From Thermoguttaceae bacterium (GTDB lineage: Bacteria > Planctomycetota > Planctomycetia > Pirellulales > Thermoguttaceae): a DNA stretch of 44,096 nt. The notes under the pieces were generated by a model that was not told where the DNA came from, did no database searches, and saw nothing but the letters and a program-made list of their open reading frames with translations. Location: contig JAGBAA010000123.1 of NCBI GenBank assembly GCA_017939795.1, positions 1 to 44,096 of the forward strand, in the 5' to 3' direction. Shown piece by piece: positions 1-9,435 of the stretch; within the stretch, counting starts at the first letter, position 1, and each line of letters begins with the position of its first letter. Position numbers and translations under genes: made by a program.

Positions 1-548
1 ACTGACAGGTCGGAAAACCCGCCAGATTTGGTTTGTTAATTACGTTGATTACTCAACAAACCCACTTGTTGACTCAAAGACTTTATCAAGGTTCTCAATA
101 AAATCTTGTGCTTCATGTGATTTCATCATATTGTCAAAGATAAATCAGTCTTGCGACTTGACTTCCTCTTAAGTTTCATTGCTTTCACTTAAGATGCGAA
201 TGAATATACCACATTCAAAAAATTATTCAAGGGGGGTCCTCTCCTTTTTTTAAACTTTTCTTGTCTTCCCTACACTCAAATAGCTGTTTCGTCCCGTGTT
301 TTACGATACAAAACACATCTTAAACTTTTTTGGAATTTTTCCATAAAACTCCCAATTTACCATATTTTACCACATTGCGGCACCTATTTTCTTCCTTTTT
401 TTATTCTTTCGCCGGCTCTTTTCTACTTTATTTTCTTTCAAAATCCTGTTTTTTCTCATCCCCGGTTGCCTTTTCTTTTAGAATTGATTCAAAACCTGGT
501 CATTGACCCCGTTTTTTTCACAACTTTTCAAAATTAAAGGAGGAATCT
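1..548. other. AT-rich intergenic stretch, no gene recognised
   Basis: No convincing reading frame on either strand. The DNA is strongly AT-rich, with long T runs at about 240-480. A small hairpin is visible at 53-73 (TCAACAA paired with TTGTTGA). A C/T-rich tract runs up to the rubrerythrin ribosome binding site. The rubrerythrin promoter must lie here, but no hexamer pair stands out clearly enough to call. Confidence 0.5.
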
Positions 549-1340
549 ATGACGACATCATCCCGTCTCACCCAAAAACAGATCGCTCTTTGGGCTTCCG
601 TCGGTTTTCTCGGCGCGATCGCATCCGCCTTCCTGAGCGGCTGTGCGGATCCGGTCCACGAGACCATGAAACAGCCTGCAGAAGAAGTCATTGAGATCAC
701 CGAAGTGGACATCATCTCGCCGCATCATTCCGACGCGGATAAAAAAGCAATGAAAGAGGTCCTTGAAAAGACCTACGCTGCCGAATATGGTGCAAAAGTA
801 CGGTGCGAGAACTGGGCACTGAAGGCTGATGCTTTCGGAGCGAAGCGGGTCGGCGATTTTCTGCGTGCACTTGCGTCTTCCGAAGGCGTTCATGCAAACA
901 AATATGCAGAGATGCTGAAAGAACTTGGTGAAAATCCGGTCGCGAACGTAGAGATCCCAGAGGTCGTGAGCCTCGAAAATTTGCTTGATGAAGCACTGAA
1001 ATTCGAGAAAAAGGCAGCCTCGGAATTCTACCCTGCCCAGCTGGAGCTTATAAAGAAACTGCCGTCATCCACGGCACTCGTCGGCATGCTTGATTCCGCA
1101 ATGGCGAATGATGCGGAACACGTGAAGATCCTCGAAGAGATCCGGAAGGACTGGAAAAAATGGAACGGGAAAACAGAACCCTTCTGCGTCTGCCAGATCT
1201 GCGGACACCTCGAGGAAAATGCACCGCCGGTAAACTGTCCGAAATGCGGCGCTCCGAAAGAAAAGTTTCAGAGCTTCGGTCCCAAAGAAACGGCTCCCAA
1301 GTCCGAAACCGCGCCCAAAACTGATCCGGCAGGTAAATGA
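549..1340 (+). CDS. Exported lipoprotein rubrerythrin (ferritin-like diiron domain plus rubredoxin-like domain)
   Basis: 263 residues. An N-terminal hydrophobic segment (about 11-30) ends in the lipobox LSGC with Cys32, so the product is predicted to be a membrane-anchored lipoprotein outside the cytoplasm. Residues 60-205 form the helical ferritin-like domain, with Glu/His pairs at SSEGVH (110-115) and DAEH (188-191) that fit diiron ligands. Residues 213-235 form a rubredoxin-type iron site, C215-x2-C218-G and C230-x2-C233-G. The tail is Lys/Thr/Pro rich. Rubrerythrins reduce peroxide with electrons passed through the rubredoxin site, and nearly all are cytoplasmic, so the lipobox is unusual. 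The start is fixed by AAAGGAGG six bases upstream of ATG. The gene is monocistronic and converges with the SUMF1-like gene. Family assignment is secure; export is inferred from the signal. Confidence 0.9.
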   Translation: MTTSSRLTQKQIALWASVGFLGAIASAFLSGCADPVHETMKQPAEEVIEITEVDIISPHHSDADKKAMKEVLEKTYAAEYGAKVRCENWALKADAFGAKRVGDFLRALASSEGVHANKYAEMLKELGENPVANVEIPEVVSLENLLDEALKFEKKAASEFYPAQLELIKKLPSSTALVGMLDSAMANDAEHVKILEEIRKDWKKWNGKTEPFCVCQICGHLEENAPPVNCPKCGAPKEKFQSFGPKETAPKSETAPKTDPAGK

Positions 1341-1666
1341 TCCAGAGACGGTTGAAGACTCCTTTTCTTCGTGGGAGTGTGCCCGGACACGAATTTTACG
1401 AAAAAAACAAAAAAACATGAATGGAGCTTAAGTTTTTTAATTACTTCGTGAAGTTCGCGTTATGAGTTCCTGCGGATATTCTGTGCTTTCAGTGGTGGAG
1501 ATCTATCGGCACAAACGTTCCCGCACACAACGGCACTCTGCGAGAGCCGTCTGGCTGTCCGCAATGAAGTCAAAGCCGTGAGAGGGAAATATTTTGAAAA
1601 TCGTTTCCCTCTCCGACACTCCCTTCAAAAACTTTTTGATCTTGTGCTTGATGTTTGAATGTTTTT
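1341..1666. other. Convergent intergenic region with degenerate array and hairpin repeat copy A
   Basis: Lies between two genes that converge. It holds a weak hairpin behind rubrerythrin (ACTCC/GGAGT near 1350-1375), a short degenerate array around 1480-1499 (CACAGAATA and CACTGAAAG units on the minus strand), and a full-length copy of the multi-hairpin repeat at 1530-1640. I see no gene. Confidence 0.6.
1530..1640 (-). repeat. Multi-hairpin intergenic repeat, copy A (full length)
   Basis: Three palindromes in series. 1530-1550 pairs ACGGCACTC with GAGAGCCGT around TGC. 1580-1613 pairs GAGAGGGAAA with TTTCCCTCTC. 1626-1638 is CAAAAACTTTTTG. The last palindrome lies 28 bases from the stop of the minus-strand SUMF1-like gene, so on the coding strand of that gene the order is stop, ATCAAAAAG, stem-loop, outer stem-loop. 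It may end transcription of that gene. Related copies lie at 12862, 20557, 22860, 42005, 43834 and 43996. Confidence 0.8.
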
Positions 1667-4600
1667 TCAGAATTCTTCTCCCACAAGTGGTTTCCTGTGC
1701 TCAGGAACCAGAATGACTCGGAATCCATGGTATGGCGAGTGGATCCTGGAAGGCACCTTCCTGAGAGTCGGCTCGACCGGGCCTGCCGCTGCCGAAGTTC
1801 CATGCATCCAACCAAACTTTTGCTCCTGGTCGGAAAACGAAGCCGATTCCCAACACCATTCCGAGAGATTCCCCGCCATGTCGCAGATCCCCCAATCATT
1901 CGGTTTCTTCGTGCCAGCGGGATGGATCTTTCCCTGACTTTCCGGTCTCAGCCAGCCGAATTCCTGAAGCGAGTCTCCCGATTTTTCCCATTTTCCGCCG
2001 CATCGGTATGCATGGATCCACTGGTCCTGCCTCGGAAGCGCGACCTGCTTTTTCAGCATCAGCGAGAGTTTCATGCAGAATTCCTCACTCTCCTTTCGAC
2101 TAACGAACGGCATGGGAAACACGAGGTCCTTTTCCGGTGAAAAAACGGAATCCAGACCGTAAAATCTCAGCCGGTCATCCTTTTCACGCAGACGGCACAA
2201 TACATGATGCTCCGTCCCCATGACCGACTCCCACATCGGGACCGTCACTTCCGTCTCGAGGATCCAAAAACCTTTCAGTGCCTCACGATGCGGTCCGGAC
2301 GGCATCGGCGAACACCACCGAAACGCATACGAAACGCCGTCCGCCTCCAGTACAAGACGTTCTCCAGCCGTCATTCCCGGCTCGGGGAGCGGGAATTTCC
2401 GGATCACCTCCCACACTTCCGCAGCATTGATCCCGGACACGTACCCCTCCGCAGGTGCCGGTTTTCTTCGTTGAGGAACCGGTTTCGGCTCCAACGTTTC
2501 ACCGCTTTGTGTCTCCACGACAGGCTTACCTGTTTCCGGCTTCGGAAGCAAAGAATCGATCTGTTGGGCCATTTCCTGGAATCCATCTGACGTTTCCGAC
2601 ACATCCATGTTTTCCGAAGTCTCAGCGTTTTCCGGAATTGCTGGGGCGGTCCCCGTCACGGGTTCACTCATCTGCGCGGAAAGGGCATTGAGTTCCTCCA
2701 AATGCTGACTCAGAGAATCCGGCGAGAGCGGCTCGGCAGTCGGACGCACGACGATGCGGAATCCAAGATCCGGAGCTTTTTCCAGAAACGGCAGCGCGGA
2801 ACGGAACGTCATGTCTGCGTTTTCCGGCGGCGTATTCCAGCCTCCGCCGCGGACACAGCGAACGATTTCGTTCATGGGGCCGACGGGATCGGTCTGCGGT
2901 TTTTCTGTCCATGGGCCGTAGCCGTCAAGACACCATTCTCGAACGTTTCCGATCATGTCGCAGAGTCCCCATGGATTCCTCTCGAAAGAACCGACGGGGG
3001 CAGTATTTTCAAATGGATCGACGCTCTTGCCTTTCAGATTCGCAGTGAATTTCAACTCATCGTTCAAAAATGCGCTTCCGCTTTCTCCCGCACGGCAGGC
3101 GTATTCCCACTGTGCCTCGGTCGGAAGATCGACGAGCAAGTTCATTCTTTGCGAGAGTTCCGCACAAAATCTGCGGCAGTCCACCCAGGAAACATGATCT
3201 TTGGGATGGTCATTCGGTGTAGGAAACGGGATCACCGTCTCAGCCATGACGGCATTCCACATTCCAGACGTCACCTCGGACTCCAGGATCCAGAAACCCT
3301 CGGTGAGGGTCACGTCATGCGGCAGGATCGACGGAGGGAGGGGATCCCTGCCGATCCTGAATTTCCCGGGCGGACACCATCGGAAACGGAATTTCGGACC
3401 ATTGAGCTGCACGACCTTTTCCTCTCCCGGCTTCGTACCCGGCGCGAAATGTTCCCGCTTCTCGTCCGGTTTCAGGACCAGACGCATTCCGATGAAGGAA
3501 GTTCGGCTGGAATTTGAGTGGAAGCTGGTCGTACTTTTTTTGTCCGCCAGATCCAGAACACTTTCGACCCAGCTTCCGCCGCAGGTTTCCGCCTTGGAAC
3601 TGCTGCTCATCCGAAGTCTTGAGAATGGATCGCTTCGGACCCACTCCTGAACGTTTCCGAAAAGGTCGAAGATCCCCAGCTCATTCGGCTTTTTCTGCCG
3701 GACGGGATGCGCGGCAAACTCGCTGTTTTCCCGCAGCCAGCCGCTTTCAAGAAGATGGGAAAGTTCCGAATTTCGAGTTCCGTGTCTTCCTGAATATCGT
3801 GCAGCCAGCACCCACTGTGAATGTGTCGGCAGATCGGCAGTGCACCCGCATTCCTTCAGCGCATGACTGATCCATTCGGCAAAACTCAGCGCCTCCGTCC
3901 AATGGATACACGTGACGGGGTACTCATCCGTGACTTTGAATCCAGGATCTTCCGGTCCGCGTCCGGGTTCATTCACCATTCCGCGGCCGTTCCAGACGAT
4001 GGCCTGATCCGGACGGTTTTCCCATGCGCCCGACTCCATGAATTTCCGAAACATTTTCATCGTGACTTCGGTCTCAAGCATCCAGAATCCGGAGATCTCC
4101 GGTTTGGGAGCCTTAAGCGCAGCCTCGCCGTGAAGATTTGAGGAGAGTTCCGGAGGGATCAGCGACCCGCCAGGGACCCAGACGAACGTGAACGGCACGC
4201 CATGAAGCGTCAGCGTGATCTTTTCTCCGGGAGATCTTCCCTCACGAAATTGCTCAAATTCCGGCGGGAATGAGGTAGAAATGTCCATCGACTCGATCGG
4301 TCCTGCACCTTCTCTGAATGCAGGACGTTCTTCTTTCATCTTCGGCACATCGGATTTCGGCACGTCGGATTTCGGCACGTCGGATTTCGGCACATCGGAT
4401 TTCGGCACATCGGATTTCGGCACATCGGATTTCGGTACGTCGGGTTTCGGCACGTCGGGTTTCGGCACGTCGGGTTTCGGAGCGTCGGGTTTCGGAGCGT
4501 CGGGTTTCGTATCAGTTTTCTGCGATCCGGCAGTTTCGGCAGGTTTGGTCAGCTCGGCGATCGGCGTCGAAAGAAAACGCAAATGCTCTGCCATTTTTTC

Positions 4601-6292
4601 CGGCGAAACAGGCTTACTATTTGGCAAAACGACGATTCGAAACCCAAGGTCGTCGGCTTTTTCGTGATTCGGCAGAGCAAAACGATATGCCGGATCCGCA
4701 TTTTTGGCCGGAGTTTGCCAGCTTCCGCCGCGCACACAGCGTTCTTTCCCGGTCATTAAGCCGTGAGGATCGACCTGCATTTGATGCGACCAGAAACCGT
4801 AGCCGTCCAGGCACCATTCCTGAACATTTCCGATCATGTCGCAGATACCCCACGCATTCCCTGGAAAACTCCGAACTGGCGCGGTCTTCTCGAACTGATC
4901 GAGGAACTCCGCATCCAGAAGTTCCGTTTTACCGGATCTGCCGTCTTTCTTCCCTTTCAGATTTGCGTACTTGAAAATTTCTCGAGACGGAAAATCGCCA
5001 TATTTCCCGGCACAACAGGCGTACTCCCACTGCGCTTCCGTCGGAAGAGTGACGCAAAAATTCATTTTTTGTGAAAGAGCTGCGCAAAATCTGCGGCAGT
5101 CCTCCCACGAGATCTGCGTTTTGGGATGGTCCGCAAGTTTCTCGTCTGCGGGAGCTTCTCCCATGATGCGGCTCCACATTCTGTTCGTCACTTCGGAGTC
5201 AAGAATCCAGAAACCTCTTGAAAAAATCACATCATGCGGAACGAGCGACGGCATGACATTTCGACGCCCGATGCCGAATTTTCCGGGCGGACACCATCGA
5301 AATCGGAATTTCACGCCATCGATCACGCAGGTCTTTTCTGCACCGGGATCGATTCCCGAGTCAAATACCGCAGGCCCGTACCCCAACGGCGGTTTCAGCA
5401 CGAGACGCATTCCAAGAGCGGAATTACGGCACGACACCGATTCCTGCGAGCAGGCCCAGAGGACTGCGGGACTCAAGGTGCTCTGACGCCAGCTGCCGCC
5501 GCAGCTCACCACATTGTCATCAGGTCCCCGGCACCACTCCTGCACGTTTCCAAAAAGGTCAAAGATCCCCAGCTCATTCGGTTTTTTCTGACCGACAGGA
5601 TGTGCGGAGTGCCTGCTGTTCTCCCAAAACCAGCCTTGCTCGAGAAAATCGGAAACCTGCGAGGCACCATCCCGTTCCTGAGCAAAATATCCGGCAGCCC
5701 GAAACCACTGGAAAGCAGAGGGCAGCTCAACGGAAAAATCACGCCTATGCTCCTGCAGAACATTCGTGACCTTTCGGGCAAATATTCGAGCCTGCGACCA
5801 GTAGATACACGTGACGGGATGGGCATCCGTGATCTCGTATCCCGGATTCTCCGGTCCCGCGCCCTCCTGAGACCCCATTTTGTTTTCGTCCCGGACTCGA
5901 TCTTCCTTGCACAGATCCCCAATTTCCGGCGCAATCAATTTCCGAAACATTTCCATCGTGACTTCAGTCTCAAGCATCCAGAATCCCGCGACCTGCGGCG
6001 TTTGCAAAGCAGAATACCGCCGTCTCTTTTCCGCATTTTTCGGATCCAGAACATTCAATTCATCTCGAGTCAGCGACCCGCCAGGGACCCAGACGAACGT
6101 GAAGGGCACGCCATGAAGCGTCAGCGTGATCTTTTCTCCGGGAGATCTTCCCTCACGAAATTGCTCAAATTCCGGCGGGAATGCGGCTGCGGGCTTCTCC
6201 GTTCCAGCCTCCTGCGCCAAGAGAGACGTCATGCAGACCATCCCCAAAAACAGTGTGCCTGCCGTCAGAAACCAATAGAAAGTGCGTTTCAT
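1667..6292 (-). CDS. Secreted protein with five SUMF1/formylglycine-generating-enzyme-like domains
   Basis: 1541 residues with a Sec signal peptide (about 1-26, ending near LLAQ). Five domains of the SUMF1/FGE/EgtB/PvdO superfamily follow at about 55-305, 318-560, 692-930, 955-1195 and 1305-1535. Each has family marks such as FWxLExEVT, LPTEAQWEYA, GICDMIGNVQEW and RGGSW. The first two and second two form a duplicated pair with a 637-residue period. A linker of five-residue repeats (PKSDV/PKPDV type) lies at about 595-650. The catalytic Cys pair that follows RGGS in true formylglycine-generating enzymes is absent (RGGSWQTP, RGGGWNTP), so a binding or structural role is more likely than sulfatase activation. 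No sulfatase gene is nearby. ATG is supported by AGGAGGGAG at 6300-6308 and a promoter at 6366-6394. Confidence 0.85.
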   Translation of the reverse strand: MKRTFYWFLTAGTLFLGMVCMTSLLAQEAGTEKPAAAFPPEFEQFREGRSPGEKITLTLHGVPFTFVWVPGGSLTRDELNVLDPKNAEKRRRYSALQTPQVAGFWMLETEVTMEMFRKLIAPEIGDLCKEDRVRDENKMGSQEGAGPENPGYEITDAHPVTCIYWSQARIFARKVTNVLQEHRRDFSVELPSAFQWFRAAGYFAQERDGASQVSDFLEQGWFWENSRHSAHPVGQKKPNELGIFDLFGNVQEWCRGPDDNVVSCGGSWRQSTLSPAVLWACSQESVSCRNSALGMRLVLKPPLGYGPAVFDSGIDPGAEKTCVIDGVKFRFRWCPPGKFGIGRRNVMPSLVPHDVIFSRGFWILDSEVTNRMWSRIMGEAPADEKLADHPKTQISWEDCRRFCAALSQKMNFCVTLPTEAQWEYACCAGKYGDFPSREIFKYANLKGKKDGRSGKTELLDAEFLDQFEKTAPVRSFPGNAWGICDMIGNVQEWCLDGYGFWSHQMQVDPHGLMTGKERCVRGGSWQTPAKNADPAYRFALPNHEKADDLGFRIVVLPNSKPVSPEKMAEHLRFLSTPIAELTKPAETAGSQKTDTKPDAPKPDAPKPDVPKPDVPKPDVPKSDVPKSDVPKSDVPKSDVPKSDVPKSDVPKMKEERPAFREGAGPIESMDISTSFPPEFEQFREGRSPGEKITLTLHGVPFTFVWVPGGSLIPPELSSNLHGEAALKAPKPEISGFWMLETEVTMKMFRKFMESGAWENRPDQAIVWNGRGMVNEPGRGPEDPGFKVTDEYPVTCIHWTEALSFAEWISHALKECGCTADLPTHSQWVLAARYSGRHGTRNSELSHLLESGWLRENSEFAAHPVRQKKPNELGIFDLFGNVQEWVRSDPFSRLRMSSSSKAETCGGSWVESVLDLADKKSTTSFHSNSSRTSFIGMRLVLKPDEKREHFAPGTKPGEEKVVQLNGPKFRFRWCPPGKFRIGRDPLPPSILPHDVTLTEGFWILESEVTSGMWNAVMAETVIPFPTPNDHPKDHVSWVDCRRFCAELSQRMNLLVDLPTEAQWEYACRAGESGSAFLNDELKFTANLKGKSVDPFENTAPVGSFERNPWGLCDMIGNVREWCLDGYGPWTEKPQTDPVGPMNEIVRCVRGGGWNTPPENADMTFRSALPFLEKAPDLGFRIVVRPTAEPLSPDSLSQHLEELNALSAQMSEPVTGTAPAIPENAETSENMDVSETSDGFQEMAQQIDSLLPKPETGKPVVETQSGETLEPKPVPQRRKPAPAEGYVSGINAAEVWEVIRKFPLPEPGMTAGERLVLEADGVSYAFRWCSPMPSGPHREALKGFWILETEVTVPMWESVMGTEHHVLCRLREKDDRLRFYGLDSVFSPEKDLVFPMPFVSRKESEEFCMKLSLMLKKQVALPRQDQWIHAYRCGGKWEKSGDSLQEFGWLRPESQGKIHPAGTKKPNDWGICDMAGNLSEWCWESASFSDQEQKFGWMHGTSAAAGPVEPTLRKVPSRIHSPYHGFRVILVPEHRKPLVGEEF
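4340..4508 (-). repeat. 15-bp tandem repeat encoding a Pro-Lys-Asp/Ser linker
   Basis: About eleven tandem copies of a 15-base unit (plus-strand form TCGGATTTCGGCACG, with single-base variants). They encode the repeated pentapeptides PKSDV, PKPDV and PKPDA inside the SUMF1-like gene. The unit is a multiple of three, so copy-number change would keep the frame and only alter linker length between the second and third domains. Confidence 0.9.
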
Positions 6293-6365
6293 GAAAAGCT
6301 CCCTCCTCCTGCCGGATCCGGCATGGAAAATGAGTCAGAAATCGGCCACAACTCACATTTTTTTC

Positions 6366-6394
6366 ATTTTACCGCATTCAGACAGAATATTCAA
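6366..6394 (-). promoter_or_regulatory. Promoter of the SUMF1-like gene
   Basis: On the minus strand, TTGAAT (6389-6394), a 17-base spacer and TAAAAT (6366-6371), about 65 bases upstream of the ribosome binding site. The layout matches other promoters in this window. Confidence 0.6.
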
Positions 6395-6433
6395 GAGGCT
6401 TTCAAAAAAATCAAAGAAATTTCTCAAAAATTT

Positions 6434-6474
6434 CTCAAAAAAACGCCGTTCCCGTCTGATTCAGGAACAGCGTT
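6434..6474 (-). terminator. Intrinsic terminator of the PEP-CTERM gene
   Basis: Plus-strand arms AACGCCGTTCC (6442-6452) and GGAACAGCGTT (6464-6474) form an 11-bp stem with one mismatch. On the minus strand the stem is followed by seven T. It lies about 30 bases after the stop codon at 6506. Confidence 0.85.
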
Positions 6475-6505
6475 AGAGTTCAGAGCGTCACTTCCGGATC
6501 TGCGT

Positions 6506-7733
6506 TTAGCGTTTCCGTCTCACGAGGAACAGTCCGCCAAGTCCAAGAGCGAGAAGAACCATCGTTCCGGGTTCGGGAACCTGATTGCGCGTGCCGTTAA
6601 AAGCCAAGATGCCGTCGGCGAATTCCCAGCCTTCGGTCAGTTCCATGCCATTCAGGGAGACGGCAAGGAAATCGCCAGTCAGTGTTCCGTTATTCACCGT
6701 CGAGAAAAGTTCCCACTCCGTGCCGGGCGCGACGTTCACAAGGTCGTCGATCGTCAGGTCAAGGAACGCATAGCTCACGTCCATCGAGCCGCCGTCGATG
6801 AGAATTTTGTCGAATTCCGACGCATCCGATTTCAGATCCATCTGGATTTCGGCAGCATTGCTCAGAATCTGCACTTCGGAAAGATTCAGCGTCAAATTAT
6901 CTCCGGAAAGCGGGAAATTTTCCGGAAAATCACGCACGAGACGCAGAATGTTCCCTTCTTTTTCAAAATTCAGCGCAAGCTCTTTCCCCTGCGACCAGGA
7001 AGTCGAATCGAACCGTTCAGATCTTTCGATCATTTCGCCCGGATCCTCGAGCGTGCCGGAGTAAAGCTCGAAGTGGAATCCGCTTCCCTGTTCCGTCAAA
7101 CGCCATCCGTCGTCCCCGCGGTTGAAGACCTTGACGAAATCAAACGACTGGTTTCCGTGTTCGGAGAACATGACCTGCCACCACTGGTTTGTGCCGCTGG
7201 CAGGATCGGTATGCGAAAACGTGTTCATATTTCCATCAACTGCATCTCCGGCATGATACAGTACTCCGTTCTGGTAATTATTGACCTGAGAAGCGGGTTT
7301 TCCGAGCGCAAGGTTCCCTGTTTCGGAAATGTAAGTTCCAGTGACGGCCGTTGTACCGTACGTGCCGACACCGCCGGGAGCGAACACGCCGTTCGAATGC
7401 GTCAGCGTATCCGTGATGGAGCCGGCCGTCAGAGTTCCGCCTGCGAGCCTCGTTGGAACGGCGACCGCGCCGGAAATGACTGCTTCGCCGGTTCCGCTGA
7501 TGTTGAACGCCGCCGTCGTGTTGGTGTGACCGTACTTCACAGATGGAGCCGTGAGTTTTCCGCCGGACAGATTGTAGACGCCGGTTCCGCCGTATTCCAT
7601 GGAACCGAAATAGACGGCCCCATTTTCGTCCTTGACCGAGATGGTCCCCCCCGTCTGATTTACCATTCCGCGGCTGTTTCCGTGCGCGCCGTACGCGACG
7701 ATCAGACGGTTCACGGCCAGTGAGCCGCCGAAA
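6506..7733 (-). CDS. PEP-CTERM surface protein, C-terminal part (downstream of a frameshift)
   Basis: This frame carries the second half of the protein that begins at 9351. It has beta-helix repeats rich in NISG and GTISV-type strands, then a second discoidin-like (F5/8 type C) module beginning NLALGKPAS, then a beta-rich stretch. It ends in a canonical PEP-CTERM signal: VPEPGT, a hydrophobic segment and RRKR. In exosortase-bearing bacteria this tail directs export, cleavage and surface attachment. The only nominal start is a GTG at 7714 with no Shine-Dalgarno sequence. It overlaps the end of the upstream frame, and reading back from it continues the repeat pattern (GGSLAV). It is therefore almost certainly not an independent gene but part of one 2.8-kb gene broken by one base near 7730. 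No exosortase is in the window. Confidence 0.8.
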
Positions 7734-9351
7734 TATTCAGCACTGCGGCATTGCGCGTTCCGACCGAGAGTCCATTATTCACTGTCATCATACCGCCTGA
7801 GATGCTCAGCGTTCCGCTTCCGGAAGGCTGGTCTGCCATGTAGACTTCGCAGTCCGCAGTCACTGTTCCGCCGGTGACGTTGATGGTCCCGACACCGTGG
7901 ATCCCGACGCGGAGATTGTTTCCGCTCCGGATGTTCAGCGACCCGCCGGAAACGTTTACTGTCCCGGCTGCCCCGGAGTTCGTACCGACCGTAAATCCGT
8001 AAGTATTTACAGTTCCATCAATGACGTTCAGCGTTCCGTTACTTCCGGAATTCTGACCGACGAGAAAACCTTCGACGTCCGCACCGTTTCTCGTGAAATC
8101 AAGCTCTCCGCCGTTTACGGTGAGGACTCCCGCACCGCCCACGCCAATGTTGAGCTGGCTGGCAACGGTAAGTTTTCCTCCCGCACCGATCTCCAGCGTA
8201 CCGGACGCACCGGCACTGTACCCCATGTGGAGCTGATCGAGCGCCATTTCCGATGCAAGCCGCGATGTACTGGGCGATCCGGTGTACACACCATACAGGA
8301 CGCTCTGATTCGCAGGGGCGCTGGACCAGTTCGCATTATTGGCGAAATTCGTGTCTGCGGCAGTTTCCTTCCAGTGAATCCGGCCCGTCTCAAAAGAGAT
8401 CTTTCCCTCCGAGTTGAGTTTGTTCATTAACACGACGACATTCGCACTATCCAACGCCGAGATGTTCACTTTGGTGAAGGAGCCTGCATAGCTGCCCGCC
8501 TTGATGATCTGGTAGTCGACGCCGTTTGCGATATTGGCGGAATCGAGCAAATTCAGAGCAAGGGTGCCGCCGGCGGTAAACTGTCCCGCAACGTCGAGTA
8601 CATCGTAGACCGGATCTGCCGCAGAGAAGTTCATATCGATCTGAAGCGTAGAATCCGCGGCGGAGGTAAACGTCGGCGCGATCCACCCTCCGTCCAGATT
8701 GCCGTACACGCCCGTCTTGCTCTCTTTGCCGCCGATGATCATGACCTCGGAGAGCGTAAGAGCGTTCGTGCTCGCATTCTCTTCTGGTACCTGATTCGTG
8801 ATTTTGAGCCAAGTGCCTGCGACGTTTTCCGGTACCGCATACTCTTTACGCGGAGTGTTTGACGTATCGAAAATATCGGAACTCCAAACGAGATTTCCAC
8901 CGCCGTCCGGGTCACCGTCCCAAACGGTGATCTGATAGTCATCCAGACGGTAAGTATAGCCTGCGCGGTCGAAAATCACGACGGAATCGATCCCGGCCGC
9001 CGTCTCAGCGTAATTGATCTTCCACCATGCCTTGTTTTCGTCTGCGGCATGAAAGAAATTCTGCACTCCGCTGTACGCGGAGTCATAAATTCCGTCCACA
9101 GCCTGTTCCGGCCCAAACATGCCCGGATTGTAGCGTGAGCTTGCACTCGCCGGTTTTCCCAACGCAAGGTTCTGAATGTACATATCGTACCGCTGATTTC
9201 CAACCGTACCGGCACCTCCCGGACTGTAAATATCCGCAGTATTTGTGTATTTATATCCGTACGTAGTATCTTCCGCTATTTCCGCACACGCAGTACCAGC
9301 CAGCGTCAGCAGTGCACTGCCAAAAAGCACTTTATGTAATTTTTTCATCAT
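7711..9351 (-). CDS. PEP-CTERM surface protein, N-terminal part (ends at a frameshift)
   Basis: 546 residues with a Sec signal peptide (MMKKLHKVLF onward, Ala-x-Ala type site near residue 23). A discoidin-like carbohydrate-binding module starts at NLALGKPAS (about 62-210). Repeated autotransporter-type beta-helix strands follow from about 370 (GTLxVxGGxxx pattern, roughly 25 residues each). The frame then ends abruptly with NISAAHWP. One extra base there would read NIS-GGSLAVNRLIVAY and join the 6506-7733 frame, which holds a second discoidin module and the PEP-CTERM tail. The whole gene would encode about 948 residues. Its likely role is as a surface adhesin or glycan-binding protein. The promoter is at 9436-9463. 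The split may be real or a sequencing error. Confidence 0.85.
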   Translation of the reverse strand: MMKKLHKVLFGSALLTLAGTACAEIAEDTTYGYKYTNTADIYSPGGAGTVGNQRYDMYIQNLALGKPASASSRYNPGMFGPEQAVDGIYDSAYSGVQNFFHAADENKAWWKINYAETAAGIDSVVIFDRAGYTYRLDDYQITVWDGDPDGGGNLVWSSDIFDTSNTPRKEYAVPENVAGTWLKITNQVPEENASTNALTLSEVMIIGGKESKTGVYGNLDGGWIAPTFTSAADSTLQIDMNFSAADPVYDVLDVAGQFTAGGTLALNLLDSANIANGVDYQIIKAGSYAGSFTKVNISALDSANVVVLMNKLNSEGKISFETGRIHWKETAADTNFANNANWSSAPANQSVLYGVYTGSPSTSRLASEMALDQLHMGYSAGASGTLEIGAGGKLTVASQLNIGVGGAGVLTVNGGELDFTRNGADVEGFLVGQNSGSNGTLNVIDGTVNTYGFTVGTNSGAAGTVNVSGGSLNIRSGNNLRVGIHGVGTINVTGGTVTADCEVYMADQPSGSGTLSISGGMMTVNNGLSVGTRNAAVLNISAAHWP

Positions 9352-9435
9352 TTTCGTCTCACTTTCAGGGTTATATCCGAGCTGGAATTCAACGCCAATC
9401 TGAAAATCGAACTTAAATATTCAATCAATGACTAC

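Noticed and set aside
4340..4508. Possible CRISPR-like array
   Set aside because: The 15-base units are contiguous without spacers and lie in frame within a coding sequence as a Pro-rich linker.
5234..7723. 829-residue plus-strand open frame
   Set aside because: It lies antisense to the SUMF1-like and PEP-CTERM genes, has no ribosome binding site or recognisable domain, and spans their promoter and terminator. It is a shadow of low stop-codon density.
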